A DNA stretch of 64,000 bases from Bog-950 sp964631835 (GTDB taxonomy: Bacteria; Bacteroidota; Bacteroidia; Chitinophagales; LD1): the NCBI GenBank assembly GCA_964631835.1, contig CAZWAD010000016.1, positions 22,420 to 86,419 of the forward strand, in the 5' to 3' direction. Every line of letters starts with the position of its first letter. The first letter of the stretch is position 1. The position numbers were made by a program, and so were the translations under genes. Shown here one piece after another: positions 53,140-63,906 of this stretch. The notes below the pieces were generated by a model. That model made no database searches and was not told the origin of the DNA. It saw only the letters and a program-made list of their open reading frames with translations.

Positions 53140-55761
53140 TTAATTGGCGAGTGATTTTTCAAGCATGGCAATCTTAGCGAGTGCGTCTTCTCGTTTCTTT
53201 CTTTCAGCAGCAATAACTCCCTGAGGTGCAGAAGAAACAAATTTTTCGTTGGAGAGCTTTTTTTCTACCGAAGCAAGAAAACCTTTTGCGTATTCCAGTT
53301 CCTTAAAAAGTCTGTCCCGTTCTTCCTGCTCATTTTCGGTAGTGCCGGTAGTCACAAAGAACTTATACCCTTCAGCGATAAACGTTTTTGCGCCTTTAAC
53401 TTGCTCATTTTTTATTTGCTCTAGTTTACCGAGCCTTGCCAGGCGGATAATTTTTGAGTGAAATGAAGAAAATGATACTTTATCCCCTCCAGTGTAATAA
53501 GCATTAACTGTTTCAGTATTTTTTTTATTCGCCCGAGCACGCACATCTCGTATACTTGTAATAATATGGAAAGCTAACTCAGCTTCGCAAACTAAGTCAG
53601 AATTCACAGTGCCTTCGGTTGGGTACTTAGCAATACAAATGCTTTCTTCTTTCTTTCTTTCTTTCAGTTGATGCCAAATCTCTTCGGTTACAAAAGGCAT
53701 TACCGGATGAAGAAGTTTCAAAAGGGTTTCAAACAGCTCAATTGTTTTCTCATAAGTGTATTTGTCAATTGGCTTTTGATAATCAGGCTTAATTAACTCC
53801 AGATACCAGGAACAGAAATCATCCCAAATCAACTTATACAAAGTCATCAGCGCCTCACTCAGACGAAACTCTTTATAAGAAGAATCTAGTTCGGAAATGG
53901 TTTTGTTTATTTTGCTTTCGAGCCATTCAACAGCCACTTTGTTTTCCATGTTTTCACTTTCGATTACATCCCATCCTTTTATTAACCGTAAGGCATTCCA
54001 AAGTTTATTGCTGAAGTTTCGCCCTTGCTCACAAAGTTTTTCATCGAACAAAATATCGTTACCCGCTGGAGAACATAAGAGCATACCCATACGTACACCA
54101 TCTGCTCCGTATTTTTCAATCAATTCTAGGGGTTCGGGAGAATTGCCGAGGCTTTTACTCATTTTTCTTCGAAGTTTGTCACGGACTATTCCGGTGTAAT
54201 AAACATTCTTAAATGGCTTTTCACCTCGCCATTCATAGCCAGCCATTATCATACGCATTACCCAGAAGAACATAATCTCAGGTGCTGTAACCAGATCGTT
54301 GGTGGGATAGTAATAACTGATATCCTTATTATCCGGGTTTTCAAATCCATCAAAAACAGAAATAGGCCAAAGCCAAGAAGAGAACCAGGTATCGAGAACA
54401 TCTTCATCTTGTTTTAAGTTTCGGATTTCGGAATTCGGATTTCGCACTTTGAACGCTGTTACTGCCTCATCATAAGTCTTCGCAACAACAAAATCTCCTT
54501 TTTCATTGTACCAGGCTGGAATTCGTTGTCCCCACCAAAGCTGGCGGCTGATGCACCAGTCTTTTACATTATCAATCCAGTGTTTATATGCGTTCTTGAA
54601 TTTAGGAGGATAGAAGCGCAAGTCATCATTGATTACGTCATTCAATACATGCGGGTTCTTTTCAAAGAACTTTTTCATATCTACAAACCACTGAAGAGAT
54701 AAGCGCGGTTCAATAATCGCATTTGTCCTTTCACTTCTTCCTACTTTATTTAGATAATCCTGCTTTTTAATTAGCAATCCATCAGCCTCTAATTTTTCTG
54801 TTGCAAGCTTTCGGGCTTTAAACCGGTCTTCTCCAATAAATACTTGGCCGGCTTCAGAAATTTTTCCATCCTCATTAAAACAATCAATTACAGGGAGATT
54901 ATACTTTTTCCCAATTTCGTAGTCATTTATATCGTGAGCAGGTGTAATTTTCAGGGCGCCTGTTCCGAATTCTATATCCACATAATCATCTGCAATTACC
55001 TCAACTTCTCGATTGACCAGAGGTACAATTACAGTTTTTCCAACAAAGCTTTTATAACGCTCATCTTTCGGATTTACACACACAGCCACATCGCCCATAA
55101 TAGTTTCAGGACGGACTGTAGCAACCGGGATAAAATCCCCACTGCCTTTCAATTTATATTTTACGAAATAAAGTTGACTGTTTTCTTCGCTGTAAAGAAC
55201 CTCTTCATTGCTAAGTGTCGTTTTTGCCGAGGGGTCCCAATTAATCATGCGCAGCCCGCGATAAATGAGTCCTTTATTGTATAGGTCAATAAACACTTCT
55301 GTTACCGCATTGCTTAGTTTTTCTTCCATAGTAAAACGGGTGCGTTTCCAGTCGCAACTTGCTCCGAGTTTCTTCAACTGTTCGAGAATAATTCCTCCGT
55401 ATTTCTCCTTCCACTCCCAGGCATATGCCAGAAATTTTTCACGTGATAAGTCACTTTTTTTAATCCCTCGCTCACGAAGCATTTGAACAACTTTCGCCTC
55501 GGTAGCTATGGAGGCGTGGTCGGTTCCCGGAACCCAGCAAGCGTTCTTGCCTTCCATGCGTGCTTTCCGAATCAGCATGTCCTGAATAGTATTATTGAGC
55601 ATGTGCCCCATGTGGAGCACGCCTGTTACATTTGGCGGTGGAATAACTATTGTGTAAGGTTCGCGTTCATCGGGCTGGCTGTGAAATAAATCTAGTTCAA
55701 GCCAATACTTATACCATTTATCCTCAGTTTGTTTAGGGTCGTATGTTTTCGAAAGTTCCAT
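53140..55761 (-). CDS. valS: Valyl-tRNA synthetase
   Basis: 873 residues of a class I synthetase. The HIGH-type motif is HMGH at 50-53 within PPPNVTGVLHMGH, and the KMSKS loop is near residue 530 (RRKMSKSLG). The editing domain lies between them, the anticodon-binding domain follows, and a C-terminal coiled coil (about 810-873) completes the protein. A (CTTT)4 tract at 53649-53665 lies in coding sequence. No upstream T-box or attenuator was seen. Confidence 0.97.
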   Translation of the reverse strand: MELSKTYDPKQTEDKWYKYWLELDLFHSQPDEREPYTIVIPPPNVTGVLHMGHMLNNTIQDMLIRKARMEGKNACWVPGTDHASIATEAKVVQMLRERGIKKSDLSREKFLAYAWEWKEKYGGIILEQLKKLGASCDWKRTRFTMEEKLSNAVTEVFIDLYNKGLIYRGLRMINWDPSAKTTLSNEEVLYSEENSQLYFVKYKLKGSGDFIPVATVRPETIMGDVAVCVNPKDERYKSFVGKTVIVPLVNREVEVIADDYVDIEFGTGALKITPAHDINDYEIGKKYNLPVIDCFNEDGKISEAGQVFIGEDRFKARKLATEKLEADGLLIKKQDYLNKVGRSERTNAIIEPRLSLQWFVDMKKFFEKNPHVLNDVINDDLRFYPPKFKNAYKHWIDNVKDWCISRQLWWGQRIPAWYNEKGDFVVAKTYDEAVTAFKVRNPNSEIRNLKQDEDVLDTWFSSWLWPISVFDGFENPDNKDISYYYPTNDLVTAPEIMFFWVMRMIMAGYEWRGEKPFKNVYYTGIVRDKLRRKMSKSLGNSPEPLELIEKYGADGVRMGMLLCSPAGNDILFDEKLCEQGRNFSNKLWNALRLIKGWDVIESENMENKVAVEWLESKINKTISELDSSYKEFRLSEALMTLYKLIWDDFCSWYLELIKPDYQKPIDKYTYEKTIELFETLLKLLHPVMPFVTEEIWHQLKERKKEESICIAKYPTEGTVNSDLVCEAELAFHIITSIRDVRARANKKNTETVNAYYTGGDKVSFSSFHSKIIRLARLGKLEQIKNEQVKGAKTFIAEGYKFFVTTGTTENEQEERDRLFKELEYAKGFLASVEKKLSNEKFVSSAPQGVIAAERKKREDALAKIAMLEKSLAN

Positions 55762-55828
55762 TTATAAAATCAAATAGTATAGTTGTCTTTAGTCAAATAC
55801 AATTTCGCACGAAAATAATTTTTGGCGT

Positions 55829-56530
55829 TTAGAATTTCAGGTAAAATTCGCGGGTGATGGCTTTATATTCTTCAGTAAAGTTTCCGTCCTTGCTCTGAAT
55901 GGTAATTGAACTTTTTTCCCTCTTCGATTCTTTGCGCTCTAATTGAAGTAGTGTGAGATAAGGATTTTTACCTTCTATAGCTATAACATCAGTTGATTTT
56001 GTTATGAATAGTTCCTCCACTTGTGCAATAGTTTCAATCTGGAAATAACGGAATGATGGAGCACTAATGAATGCCTTTCCGTTTTCAATGAGTAGTCGGT
56101 TGATTCCCGAAAACAATTCTTTGTAGCTAAGAGCAATACTATGCTTGGCTATATTTTTTTGATGATTGCCGGTTTTAAAATCATCAACGAAATAAGGCGG
56201 GTTAGAAACAATAACATCATATTTCCTTTCTGGATAAAATTCCTGAAGCAATGAATGAAACACATTCAACCGTTTATTCCAAATGCTTCCTTGAAAATTT
56301 CCTTTCGCTTGCAAATAGCAGTTTATATCTATGTCCATGGCATCTACTATTGCTTTGTTATTTTTTTGAACCATCATCATGGCGATAACTCCAGTACCGG
56401 TGCCAATATCCAGAACTGTTTTTGCTGTACCTGCATCTGTCCATACGCCAAGCAACACCCCATCGGTGTTTACTTTCATTGCACACATATCCTGTTCAAC
56501 GCTGAATTGTTTAAAACGAAATAGACTCAT
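55829..56530 (-). CDS. trmN6: tRNA1(Val) (adenine(37)-N6)-methyltransferase
   Basis: 233 residues: SAM-binding DIGTGTG at 41-47 and catalytic NPPY at 110-113, followed by the FKTGNHQKNIAKHS stretch typical of TrmN6/YfiC. It methylates A37 of tRNA-Val, and it is fitting that valS lies next to it (67 bases away, same strand), though this may be chance. Confidence 0.88.
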   Translation of the reverse strand: MSLFRFKQFSVEQDMCAMKVNTDGVLLGVWTDAGTAKTVLDIGTGTGVIAMMMVQKNNKAIVDAMDIDINCYLQAKGNFQGSIWNKRLNVFHSLLQEFYPERKYDVIVSNPPYFVDDFKTGNHQKNIAKHSIALSYKELFSGINRLLIENGKAFISAPSFRYFQIETIAQVEELFITKSTDVIAIEGKNPYLTLLQLERKESKREKSSITIQSKDGNFTEEYKAITREFYLKF

Positions 56531-56627
56531 TTTTGCAACATAACATTAAGTTCTGCAAAATCAATCCTGTTTTCTTATTTTCATATCGGGTATCAGGTGA
56601 AATATAAAACCTAAATCATTCAACCTT

Positions 56628-57023
56628 ATGTCAGCCCATCCCATAGAAATTATTCTAAGCAGGCAATTAGCCGATAGTTTGTCCATCCCGATTTTTATTG
56701 TTGACCCGAAAGGGAATCTGCTTTTTTACAACGAGCCGGCTGAAGAACTGCTGGGAATGCGTTTTGAAGATACCGGTTTTATGCCTGTGGAGGAATGGTC
56801 AACCCGGTTTAAACCTGAGGACGAAACGGGCAAACCTTTACCGCCCGTATCTCTTCCTTTGGTAAAAACATTGACACATCAAAAACCCGCTCATGGAGAA
56901 TTCTGGATTTGGAGCATGACAGGTGAGCGGTTGAGAATTTCTGTTACATCTTATCCCATCATAGGCAGGGCGCACAACTTTCTGGGTGCAACCGCCCTGT
57001 TCTGGAAATCGGGCGCGGCATGA
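56628..57023 (+). CDS. Single PAS-domain protein
   Basis: 131 residues made of one PAS domain: SIPIFIVDPKGNLLFYNEPAEELLGM at 25-50 is the signature start. It has no output domain. It overlaps the metallo-beta-lactamase gene by ATGA, so the PAS protein may sense a ligand for it, or the two form one functional unit. It starts about 97 bases from the divergent trmN6. Confidence 0.8.
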   Translation: MSAHPIEIILSRQLADSLSIPIFIVDPKGNLLFYNEPAEELLGMRFEDTGFMPVEEWSTRFKPEDETGKPLPPVSLPLVKTLTHQKPAHGEFWIWSMTGERLRISVTSYPIIGRAHNFLGATALFWKSGAA

Positions 57024-57859
57024 ATATTAAACTATGGGGATGCAGGGGCTCATTGCCTACTCCGGGTCCCGAAAAAAATATTTACGGAGGAAACACCGCC
57101 TGTATAGAAGTGGTTGAAGGTGACACCTATGTAATTCTTGATGGAGGCTCAGGCATTCAGCGCTTGGGGCAAGGACTTTCCAAAGATGTACGCATAATTC
57201 ATATTCTGCTTACACACCTTCATCTTGACCATATTATCGGGCTTGGTTTTTTTTCAGCACTGTATAATCCCGCCATCACGGTTCACATATGGGGTCCGGT
57301 CGCATCACACGAAAGTCTGAAGCAGAGGCTGAGAAGATATTTTTCTCCTCCCATATTTCCGGTTCGATTAAGCGAACTCCCGGCAAAGGTTGAGATACAC
57401 GATATAGTTGATAACGAATTCGCTATTGGCAACTTGAAGTTAACTGCCGAATACATTTGCCACCCCGGACCCACAGTAGGTTACCGGTTACAATGTGGCA
57501 AGGCAGTAGTTGCTTATATTCCTGACCATGAGCCGGCACTTGCCTCTGCCTGCTACCCCTGTGAACCGGATTGGACAAGCGGATACAATCTGGCTAAAGA
57601 TGCCGGAATTTTAATTCACGATGCACAATATAAAATTGACGAATACGAAAATCATCTGGGCTGGGGACATAGTTCCATGAAAGACGCGTTGGAGTTTGGC
57701 ATTTTAACCAGTGTAAAAAAATTGCTGTTCTTTCATCACGACCCGTACCATTCCGATGAGCAGCTCCAACAGCTTTTTACTGAAACCCTCAGGGACAGGC
57801 AACTTGATTTTGAAGTTGAATTAGCACAGGAAGGCAAACTTTACACCCTTCAGACATAA
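57020..57859 (+). CDS. Metallo-beta-lactamase-fold hydrolase
   Basis: 279 residues with the zinc motif HLHLDH at 66-71, the leading GCRGSLPTPGP common to the RNase Z/PhnP-like branch, PDHEP near residue 170, GHSSMKD and FHHDP. Members are phosphodiesterases or nucleases; a cyclic-phosphate or cyclic-nucleotide substrate is plausible. Coupled to a PAS protein. Nothing was recognised in 57860-58089. Confidence 0.8.
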   Translation: MNIKLWGCRGSLPTPGPEKNIYGGNTACIEVVEGDTYVILDGGSGIQRLGQGLSKDVRIIHILLTHLHLDHIIGLGFFSALYNPAITVHIWGPVASHESLKQRLRRYFSPPIFPVRLSELPAKVEIHDIVDNEFAIGNLKLTAEYICHPGPTVGYRLQCGKAVVAYIPDHEPALASACYPCEPDWTSGYNLAKDAGILIHDAQYKIDEYENHLGWGHSSMKDALEFGILTSVKKLLFFHHDPYHSDEQLQQLFTETLRDRQLDFEVELAQEGKLYTLQT

Positions 57860-58089
57860 CCGGAAAATTTCGCATTTAGTGTATTTTGAATTTATTTTAT
57901 CCGCAATACTTTACATGGCTTTTACATCAGTTAAAATATTTCCTGTTTAATACAAGAAAATTGTATAATTATAAAGAAGTTCATCTTATCCAGCGCGAAT
58001 ATCTGCAACGAACACTAACGAAAGGATGAATCTTCATCGTCTTTTTCCCAGGTGTTATGTTTTAAGGTTCACCATTAAATCGTTTACAG

Positions 58090-58335
58090 ATGAAAAGAGC
58101 TTTACTTTTCGCGTACGTCTTTTTGATGCTGCTTATGTAAACAAGATTTTCCGTTGCGCAATGCACCAATGCCGATTTTGAAAATGGCACTTTTACCGGA
58201 TGGACTGCCGCCTATGGCGATGGCACACAGCGTAATGTAACAGTGGGGCCAGTTTACGTTTATCAGTTCAAATTGGGCTTGACCGGTGATACGAAAAGCA
58301 TTCTGCGAAAGGGCAGTGTAACTCTTGTGCGCTAG
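58090..58335 (+). pseudogene. Remnant of a secreted MAM-like domain protein
   Basis: ATG 58090 opens a signal-peptide-like segment (MKRALLFAYVFLMLLM) stopped by TAA at 58138-58140. The same frame then reads SVAQCTNADFENGTFTGWTAA, the usual mature start of large secreted proteins in the phylum, and ends at TAG 58333. About 80 codons remain, so this is a decayed gene start, probably of a relative of the giant protein downstream. The flanks 57860-58089 and 58336-58534 show no gene. Confidence 0.55.
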
Positions 58336-58534
58336 ATTTACATCACTGCAATCTTAATGCCATATTACAAAAAGTTAAGGCAAAAATTATTTTTTCGGTT
58401 CTGCGAGAAAATAATTTAGGATATCCCTTGTTTTTTAAAAAATCGTGGTCTATTTTGCACTCCCGTTTAATCCGGTTCCCGGGTTTTTCGGACACATTTT
58501 TAAAATACTTTGTTAATTGTATAAACCAAAATGA

Positions 58535-61500
58535 ATGATTATGGAATGTAATAATTTCCCCCAAACAAACTTTAGCGGAAATGAACCACAAAAAACAATC
58601 GTTGGTTGTGCCTGCCGGCACAATTTTTCGTTTAAAGAATCTGATTTCGTTAAACTTTTTTTCCCGTTGCTGTTTATCTTGCTTGCATCGGGAAATATTT
58701 TTTCACAGCTTATTGTAAGAACCGATACCCTCCAGGCTAACTTTGGAGTAGATGCAGGTTTATATGCCAACAAATATGAGTCTGCTGAATCACCGCCTTC
58801 ACCGGCATATGCGACTGTTTCAGATGACTGGTTCCGCGATACAACAGGAAGCGGCATTGGTGTTATTGATACCACTGGAGGTGCTGCATTAAGAACTCTG
58901 ATTTCCGGAGGAAGTCAAGCAATCAGGAACGTTTCTTTTACACGAGGGCTTACTCCTCCCTTCAATAACCTCGATACTTTCAATAACTACATATTAATTG
59001 ATGCAAGGTATGCAAGAGATAATTTCTCGGCAGGAAGCCAAAACGATTCAACTGTATTTGGAAGCACATCAGATAAAAATGCTGACAACCCGGCTACTTG
59101 GGATGCGAAAATAGGCGGCATTCCTCAGAAAAATGATTTTATTGATGTTTTTGCTCATGCCAGACGCGACCTAAGGGATAACAATTTATGGCTCTTTTTG
59201 GGTTCCACCCTCCGTTCTACTGATGGTAATGCATACAGTGATTTCGAGTTTTTCAGAAGTCCTACCATAGCTTATAGTCCGCTACTTGGATTTACCGGTA
59301 CTGGTGTTGATTCCGGCCATACAGCATGGAAATTCAGACCTACTACACTTCCTTTCCCAACTAGTATTACTGATTCGGTAGGACATCCTATAGTTATTGG
59401 TGATATGATATTGTCAACAAACTTCGAAAACGGAGGTGCAGTTTATTCAGCTTACGCCCGCATTTGGGTTCATTTAGATAGTATCCCCAACGGGTTAGGT
59501 GGATACGCAACCGGTGGTGACGCTGCCAGACTCCTTCAATATAATACACAGCCCGGACGATTATTTGATTTCACCGGAGTGTTTAATCAGGGGTTAAATG
59601 TAGGTCGTTATGCTTATGCAGAAATTCAAGCTAAAAATCTGAGCATTCCTTCTGCTTACATTTGGGGTAATCCTACTACAATGAAAGCTCCACCTTGGGG
59701 AACTTTGGAGGGTCCTACTGCTACATTTCAAGCGAATTATGTACCAAGGCAATTTGTTGAAACTGGGTTTAACACAACCCAGCTTGGTTTGGATGCCTTG
59801 TTGAGCGTATCCACTACAGGAGGATGTAATCAAACATTCGGTTCAATTGTAGTTAAAAGCCGCTCATCATCATCGTTTACAGCAGAGCTAAAAGACTTCG
59901 TTGGACCTTTGACCTTCGGTGCCGAGTCTGAAGTTAATGTTGTAGCCAGAAAAAGCGGTGACATTAATTGCGATAGTACATGTGTCCAATTGTTTGCTGA
60001 TTCTACAGTAATTGGAGTTAGTATTGTATGGACTGGCCCTAACGGATTTACTTCTACAGACCAAAATCCTATTGTATGTGATTCCGGAACATATATTGTT
60101 ACTTGTACTTTACCCCAAACCGGATGTACGGTTTCGGATACCATACATGTAAGTGCAAATCTTACACCACCCGCTTGTTCAATTATTGGACCAGATGGTA
60201 TTTGCATTGGCACAACCAATACTTATAAGGCTCCAGCGGGAATGACTACTTACAGTTGGGCTATTAGTGGAAATGGAACTATTGTTGGTTCCACAACCTT
60301 AGATAGCGTTCGGGTTCAGGCTGGTTTAAGTTGTGGTGGTTCTTATACCTTGAGTGTCACAATAACTGATGGAGGCTGTACGAACAATTGCAACCAATCA
60401 TTTAATGTAGGAACCACTACACCTTCTATTACTTGTCCATCCAACATAACAATTAATTGTCCGGCAGATGTGCCTGCATGTTATGCTAACCTGGCAGTTT
60501 TCATTGCTGCTGGAGGAAGTGCCTCAGATGCGTGCGATCCTACTTTGGATTATAACTGCTCAACCGCACCTTTCAGCATTCCATGTGAAGGAATTATTGA
60601 TAGAACTCATACGGTTACAAATGACTGCGGGAATACAGCAAGTTGTGTACAAACTATTACTATAGAAAGGCTTGACTTTACTGTTCCTGCCAACGGAGGC
60701 TCAACCGTGGCCTGCCCAGATAATACCGATGCAGTACCTACCCCGCCCGCAGTGAATGACAACTGCGGTAGCTCTATCACTCCGTCAGGGCCTTCGGTAG
60801 GCAGTAAGCCTTCCTGCGAAGGAACAAGAACTTATACCTGGACTTATACCGATTGCGAAGGAAACAGCCACGACTGGGTATACACGTATACCATCGAGGT
60901 GGAGGACTTTACTATGCCTTCCAATGATGGTTCTCAGATTGCTTGTATCATAGACGCTACTGACCCGGGTGCTCCGGCAGTAAACGACAACTGCGGCAAC
61001 CCCATCACTCCTACCGGTCCCGCTATTGGCGGAACTTATGTAGACTGTGAAGGAACTAGAACATTCACTTACACTTATACCGATTGCGAAGGAAACAGCC
61101 ACGACTGGGTATACACGTATACCATCGNNNNNNNNNNNNNNNNNNNNNNNNNNNNNNNNNNNNNNNNNNNNNNNNNNNNNNNNNNNNNNNNNNNNNNNNN
61201 NNNNNNNNNNNNNNNNNNNNNNNNNNNAGGTGGAGGACTTTACTATGCCTTCCAATGATGGTTCTCAGATTGCTTGTGACGTGGATGCTACCGAGCCTAC
61301 TCCTCCGCCTGTGAATGACTACTGCGGCAACCCGATTACTCCAACAGGTCCTACCGGTGGCGGTGACTATGACGGCTGCGAAGGAACCATCAGTTTCATC
61401 TGGAATTACGAAGACTGTGAAGGCAACAGTCATGACTGGACTTATACTTATACCGTGGAGCGCGAGGATTTCTCCATCCCGGCTGATGACGGAACTACTG

Positions 61501-63644
61501 TTCAATGTATTACTGATGTTACTGAACCTACGCCCCCATCTTCAGTGAATGACGATTGCGGCAACCCGATTACCCCGACTGGTCCAGTAACAGGAGGTAG
61601 CTTTGATGGTTGCGAAGGTACTAGTACATTCACATGGACATATACGGATTGCGAGGGCAATTCTCATGATTGGACCTATACCTATAGTATTCATGATGAT
61701 ATTGCACCTGAGTTAAGTGGTCAGGGTGAAGATCATACTATTGAGTGTGGTAATCCATTTGACTTTACAGATCCTATTGCATCTGATAATTGTGATTTGG
61801 AACCGAATATTACTTTTGAAGATGACACTATTTTTGGTTGTGGCAATACCATGATTATTACCAGGACATGGACTGCAACTGATGAGTGTCGTAACACAAG
61901 TGAACCGGTTAGTCAAACCATTCGTTCAGTTGACCTGACTCCTCCTACTATCGGACAGCCTGGGCCCAATACAACGATTGACTGTCCTGGAACACCTCAG
62001 TTTACTCCACCTACTGCCAGCGACCTTTGCGGTAACGCTACAGTCGAGGTTGTGTCTGACTTGACAACGCCTGGTGATTGCCCTGCTGAATACACCAGAA
62101 CTGTAACCTGGAAGGCTGTAGACGAGTGCGGTAACGAATCGGGCACAGTAAGCCAGACCATAACCGTTCAGGATGTTACTCCGCCAAATTTACGCTGCCC
62201 GAGAAATAAGACCATTGATGCTTCTAAACTGAAACAAGGCGAGGGCTTACCTTGTGTTGATTTAGGTGGTGGTGGTCCGGCTACTATGACCAACCCGAAC
62301 AATAATCTGCCTCCTATCCAGAATGATAAGATTGACTTCAAACAGCCGAGGAACGAGGGGCATCCCGGAATTCCTTTATACTGGACTAACGCTGTATTGA
62401 ATCAAACTCAGGCTGAATACTTTGAAGGAATGGGGGTTCCTCAGCGGATTATCTTTACCCAGTTGAACCCGGGAACTCACGTATTCAAATTCCGTCATGA
62501 GGCTGTTAAACATCAGGATGGCGACAGACATGCTTATGACTTCCTGATGAGTTGGGAGCAGGCAATAAGCACTGCTGCAGACATCGGTAATGGTTCGGTG
62601 AATGAACTCGAACACCTGATGGCGCAGAGTTGCAATACCGGCATTAGTGCCGCTGCAAGTACTGTTTGTAACGCACTCAGTCCTTTGTCTTCGGTTGACC
62701 CGAGAGTTCGCTTGGCAAGCCTAACCGATAATATGGGCAACCCTCCTAACCATCATGGTAACAGGAGTGTTAACAATGCTATCGCTTGCTTTGAAAGCAC
62801 CTATGGCGACAGACGAGTTGAAATCAGAGGTACTTCAAATATTACAGCCTTCAATATCACATTTGATGGGTATTCCGGAACAAGCACGGGCGATAACTAT
62901 GCCTGGTACACTATGACCTGGACTTCTAATTCAAATGCTGTAATGATTAGAATGGCTGGTCGTGTTGCTGGCGGTGCTGAAAATTGCGGTTATGGTGCTT
63001 GTTACGGTGCTGGAAGTATTGATGGTGGTCCTTACCACTTTAAACTTGAAACCCTTGATGCTCACTCACTGGGTAACAGAGATAACCAAATTCACATTGA
63101 GCCGTTCTGCACAGTGGAAATTCCGGTTACTTTCGATGTTCCTACAGCTCGTGATGCCTGCGATCCTACACCGACTATTGACATAGTTACTCTAGATGAT
63201 GTTAGCTACAATCCTGACGGTTCTAAGGTTCACTGCAGAACATGGAGCGCTACAGATGATTGCGGTAATTCAACTCAATGCACTCAATGTATCACTGTAA
63301 CCTGCGGTAAAAACAACAGTTTAGCTTACAAAACAGATGAAACCGGTGACGAGGGAACTATTCAGGAAAGCACCTTTGATGGAATTAACCTGCGTGCTTA
63401 CCCGAACCCGTCAAGTTCGCTGGTTAACTTCGAATTAGTTTTCGAAAAGAGTATGGATGAAATTTCGTTAGAGATGTTTAACGTTGCCGGCCAGAAAGTT
63501 GCCGAGCCTTATCGTGGCGAAGTAATGGGTGGCGCACAATACCTCTTCGAGTTTAATTCAGGTAACTTGCCTTCGGGTACTTACTTCTACAGAATTACTG
63601 CCGGAGAAACAATGAAAACAGGAAAGATTGTCATAATCAAGTAA
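58535..63644 (+). CDS. Giant T9SS adhesin-like protein with tandem repeats (gap inside)
   Basis: At least 1669 residues if the 100-N run is removed. A signal peptide with a long basic leader ends near residue 56 (GNIFSQ). Next is a region of about 450 residues without a recognised fold, then PKD/Ig-like beta domains, at least four 77-residue repeats, HYR-like modules (about 61690-62220), a unique region rich in Asn and Gly, and a C-terminal T9SS sorting domain (AYPNPSSSLVNF ... LPSGTYFYRIT). Frames before and after the gap differ by exactly the shift that 100 bases would add, so one gene is likely. Role: cell-surface adhesion or biofilm, inferred from architecture. Confidence 0.8.
60674..61697 (+). 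repeat. 231-bp tandem repeats in the giant protein
   Basis: Units begin at 60674, 60905, 61236 and 61467, spaced 231 bases apart once the 100 N are discounted. Each encodes 77 residues with DNCGNPITPTGP, CEGT and TDCEGNSHDW as fixed blocks. The two middle units share long near-identical stretches, which explains the broken assembly. Confidence 0.9.
61128..61227. other. Scaffold gap of 100 N
   Basis: A run of exactly 100 N, a placeholder size. Sequence left of the gap ends ACCATCG and sequence right of it begins AGGTGGAGG; these abut directly in the previous repeat junction, so the true gap is zero or a multiple of 231 bases. Confidence 0.95.
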
Positions 63645-63668
63645 TCTTGAACCTGTTAAAAATTACAA

Positions 63669-63700
63669 GGGCTGTCCCACTCGGACAGCCCTTTTTTTTT
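63669..63700 (+). terminator. Strong rho-independent terminator
   Basis: A perfect 9-bp stem GGGCTGTCC/GGACAGCCC (63669-63677 with 63683-63691), loop CACTC, then nine T. It ends the giant T9SS gene 24 bases after its stop. Confidence 0.9.
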
Positions 63701-63751
63701 CACAATTATGAATTTTAAACTATGCCCCTTGCTATAATGACAATACTCTTT

Positions 63752-63906
63752 AACAAACCCGTTGTACGGTTGAATGAACCACCAGCTGGGCCCAACGAAC
63801 CATCCGCTGAACTGCACGAATGACTGCTTGACGTCAACGAACCTTCCGTTGAACTGCGCAAATGACTGCTTGACGTCAACGAACCTTCCGTTGAACTGCT
63901 CGAATC
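63752..63906 (-). repeat. Second array with exact 21-bp period, 8 units
   Basis: On the plus strand the anchor AACGAACC or a variant starts at 63752, 63773, 63794, 63815, 63836, 63857, 63878 and 63899. Read on the minus strand it is GGTTCGTT, sharing GGTTC with the array at 41722. A 39-base stretch at 63819-63857 recurs unchanged 42 bases later, a two-unit duplication. The rest of 63701-64000 holds no gene I can support; the minus-strand open frame across it is only a by-product of the seven-codon period. Confidence 0.8.

Noticed and set aside
52911..53240. 109-residue minus-strand open frame between the WYL gene and valS
   Set aside because: It overlaps the ends of both genes in another frame and has no recognisable domain.
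53649..53665. (CTTT)4 tract in valS as a phase-variation switch
   Set aside because: valS is essential, the tract is short, and the frame is intact; chance use of Lys and Glu codons explains it.
61047..61258. Open frames reading through the 100-N gap on both strands
   Set aside because: Frames across N are artefacts; the gap length is a placeholder.
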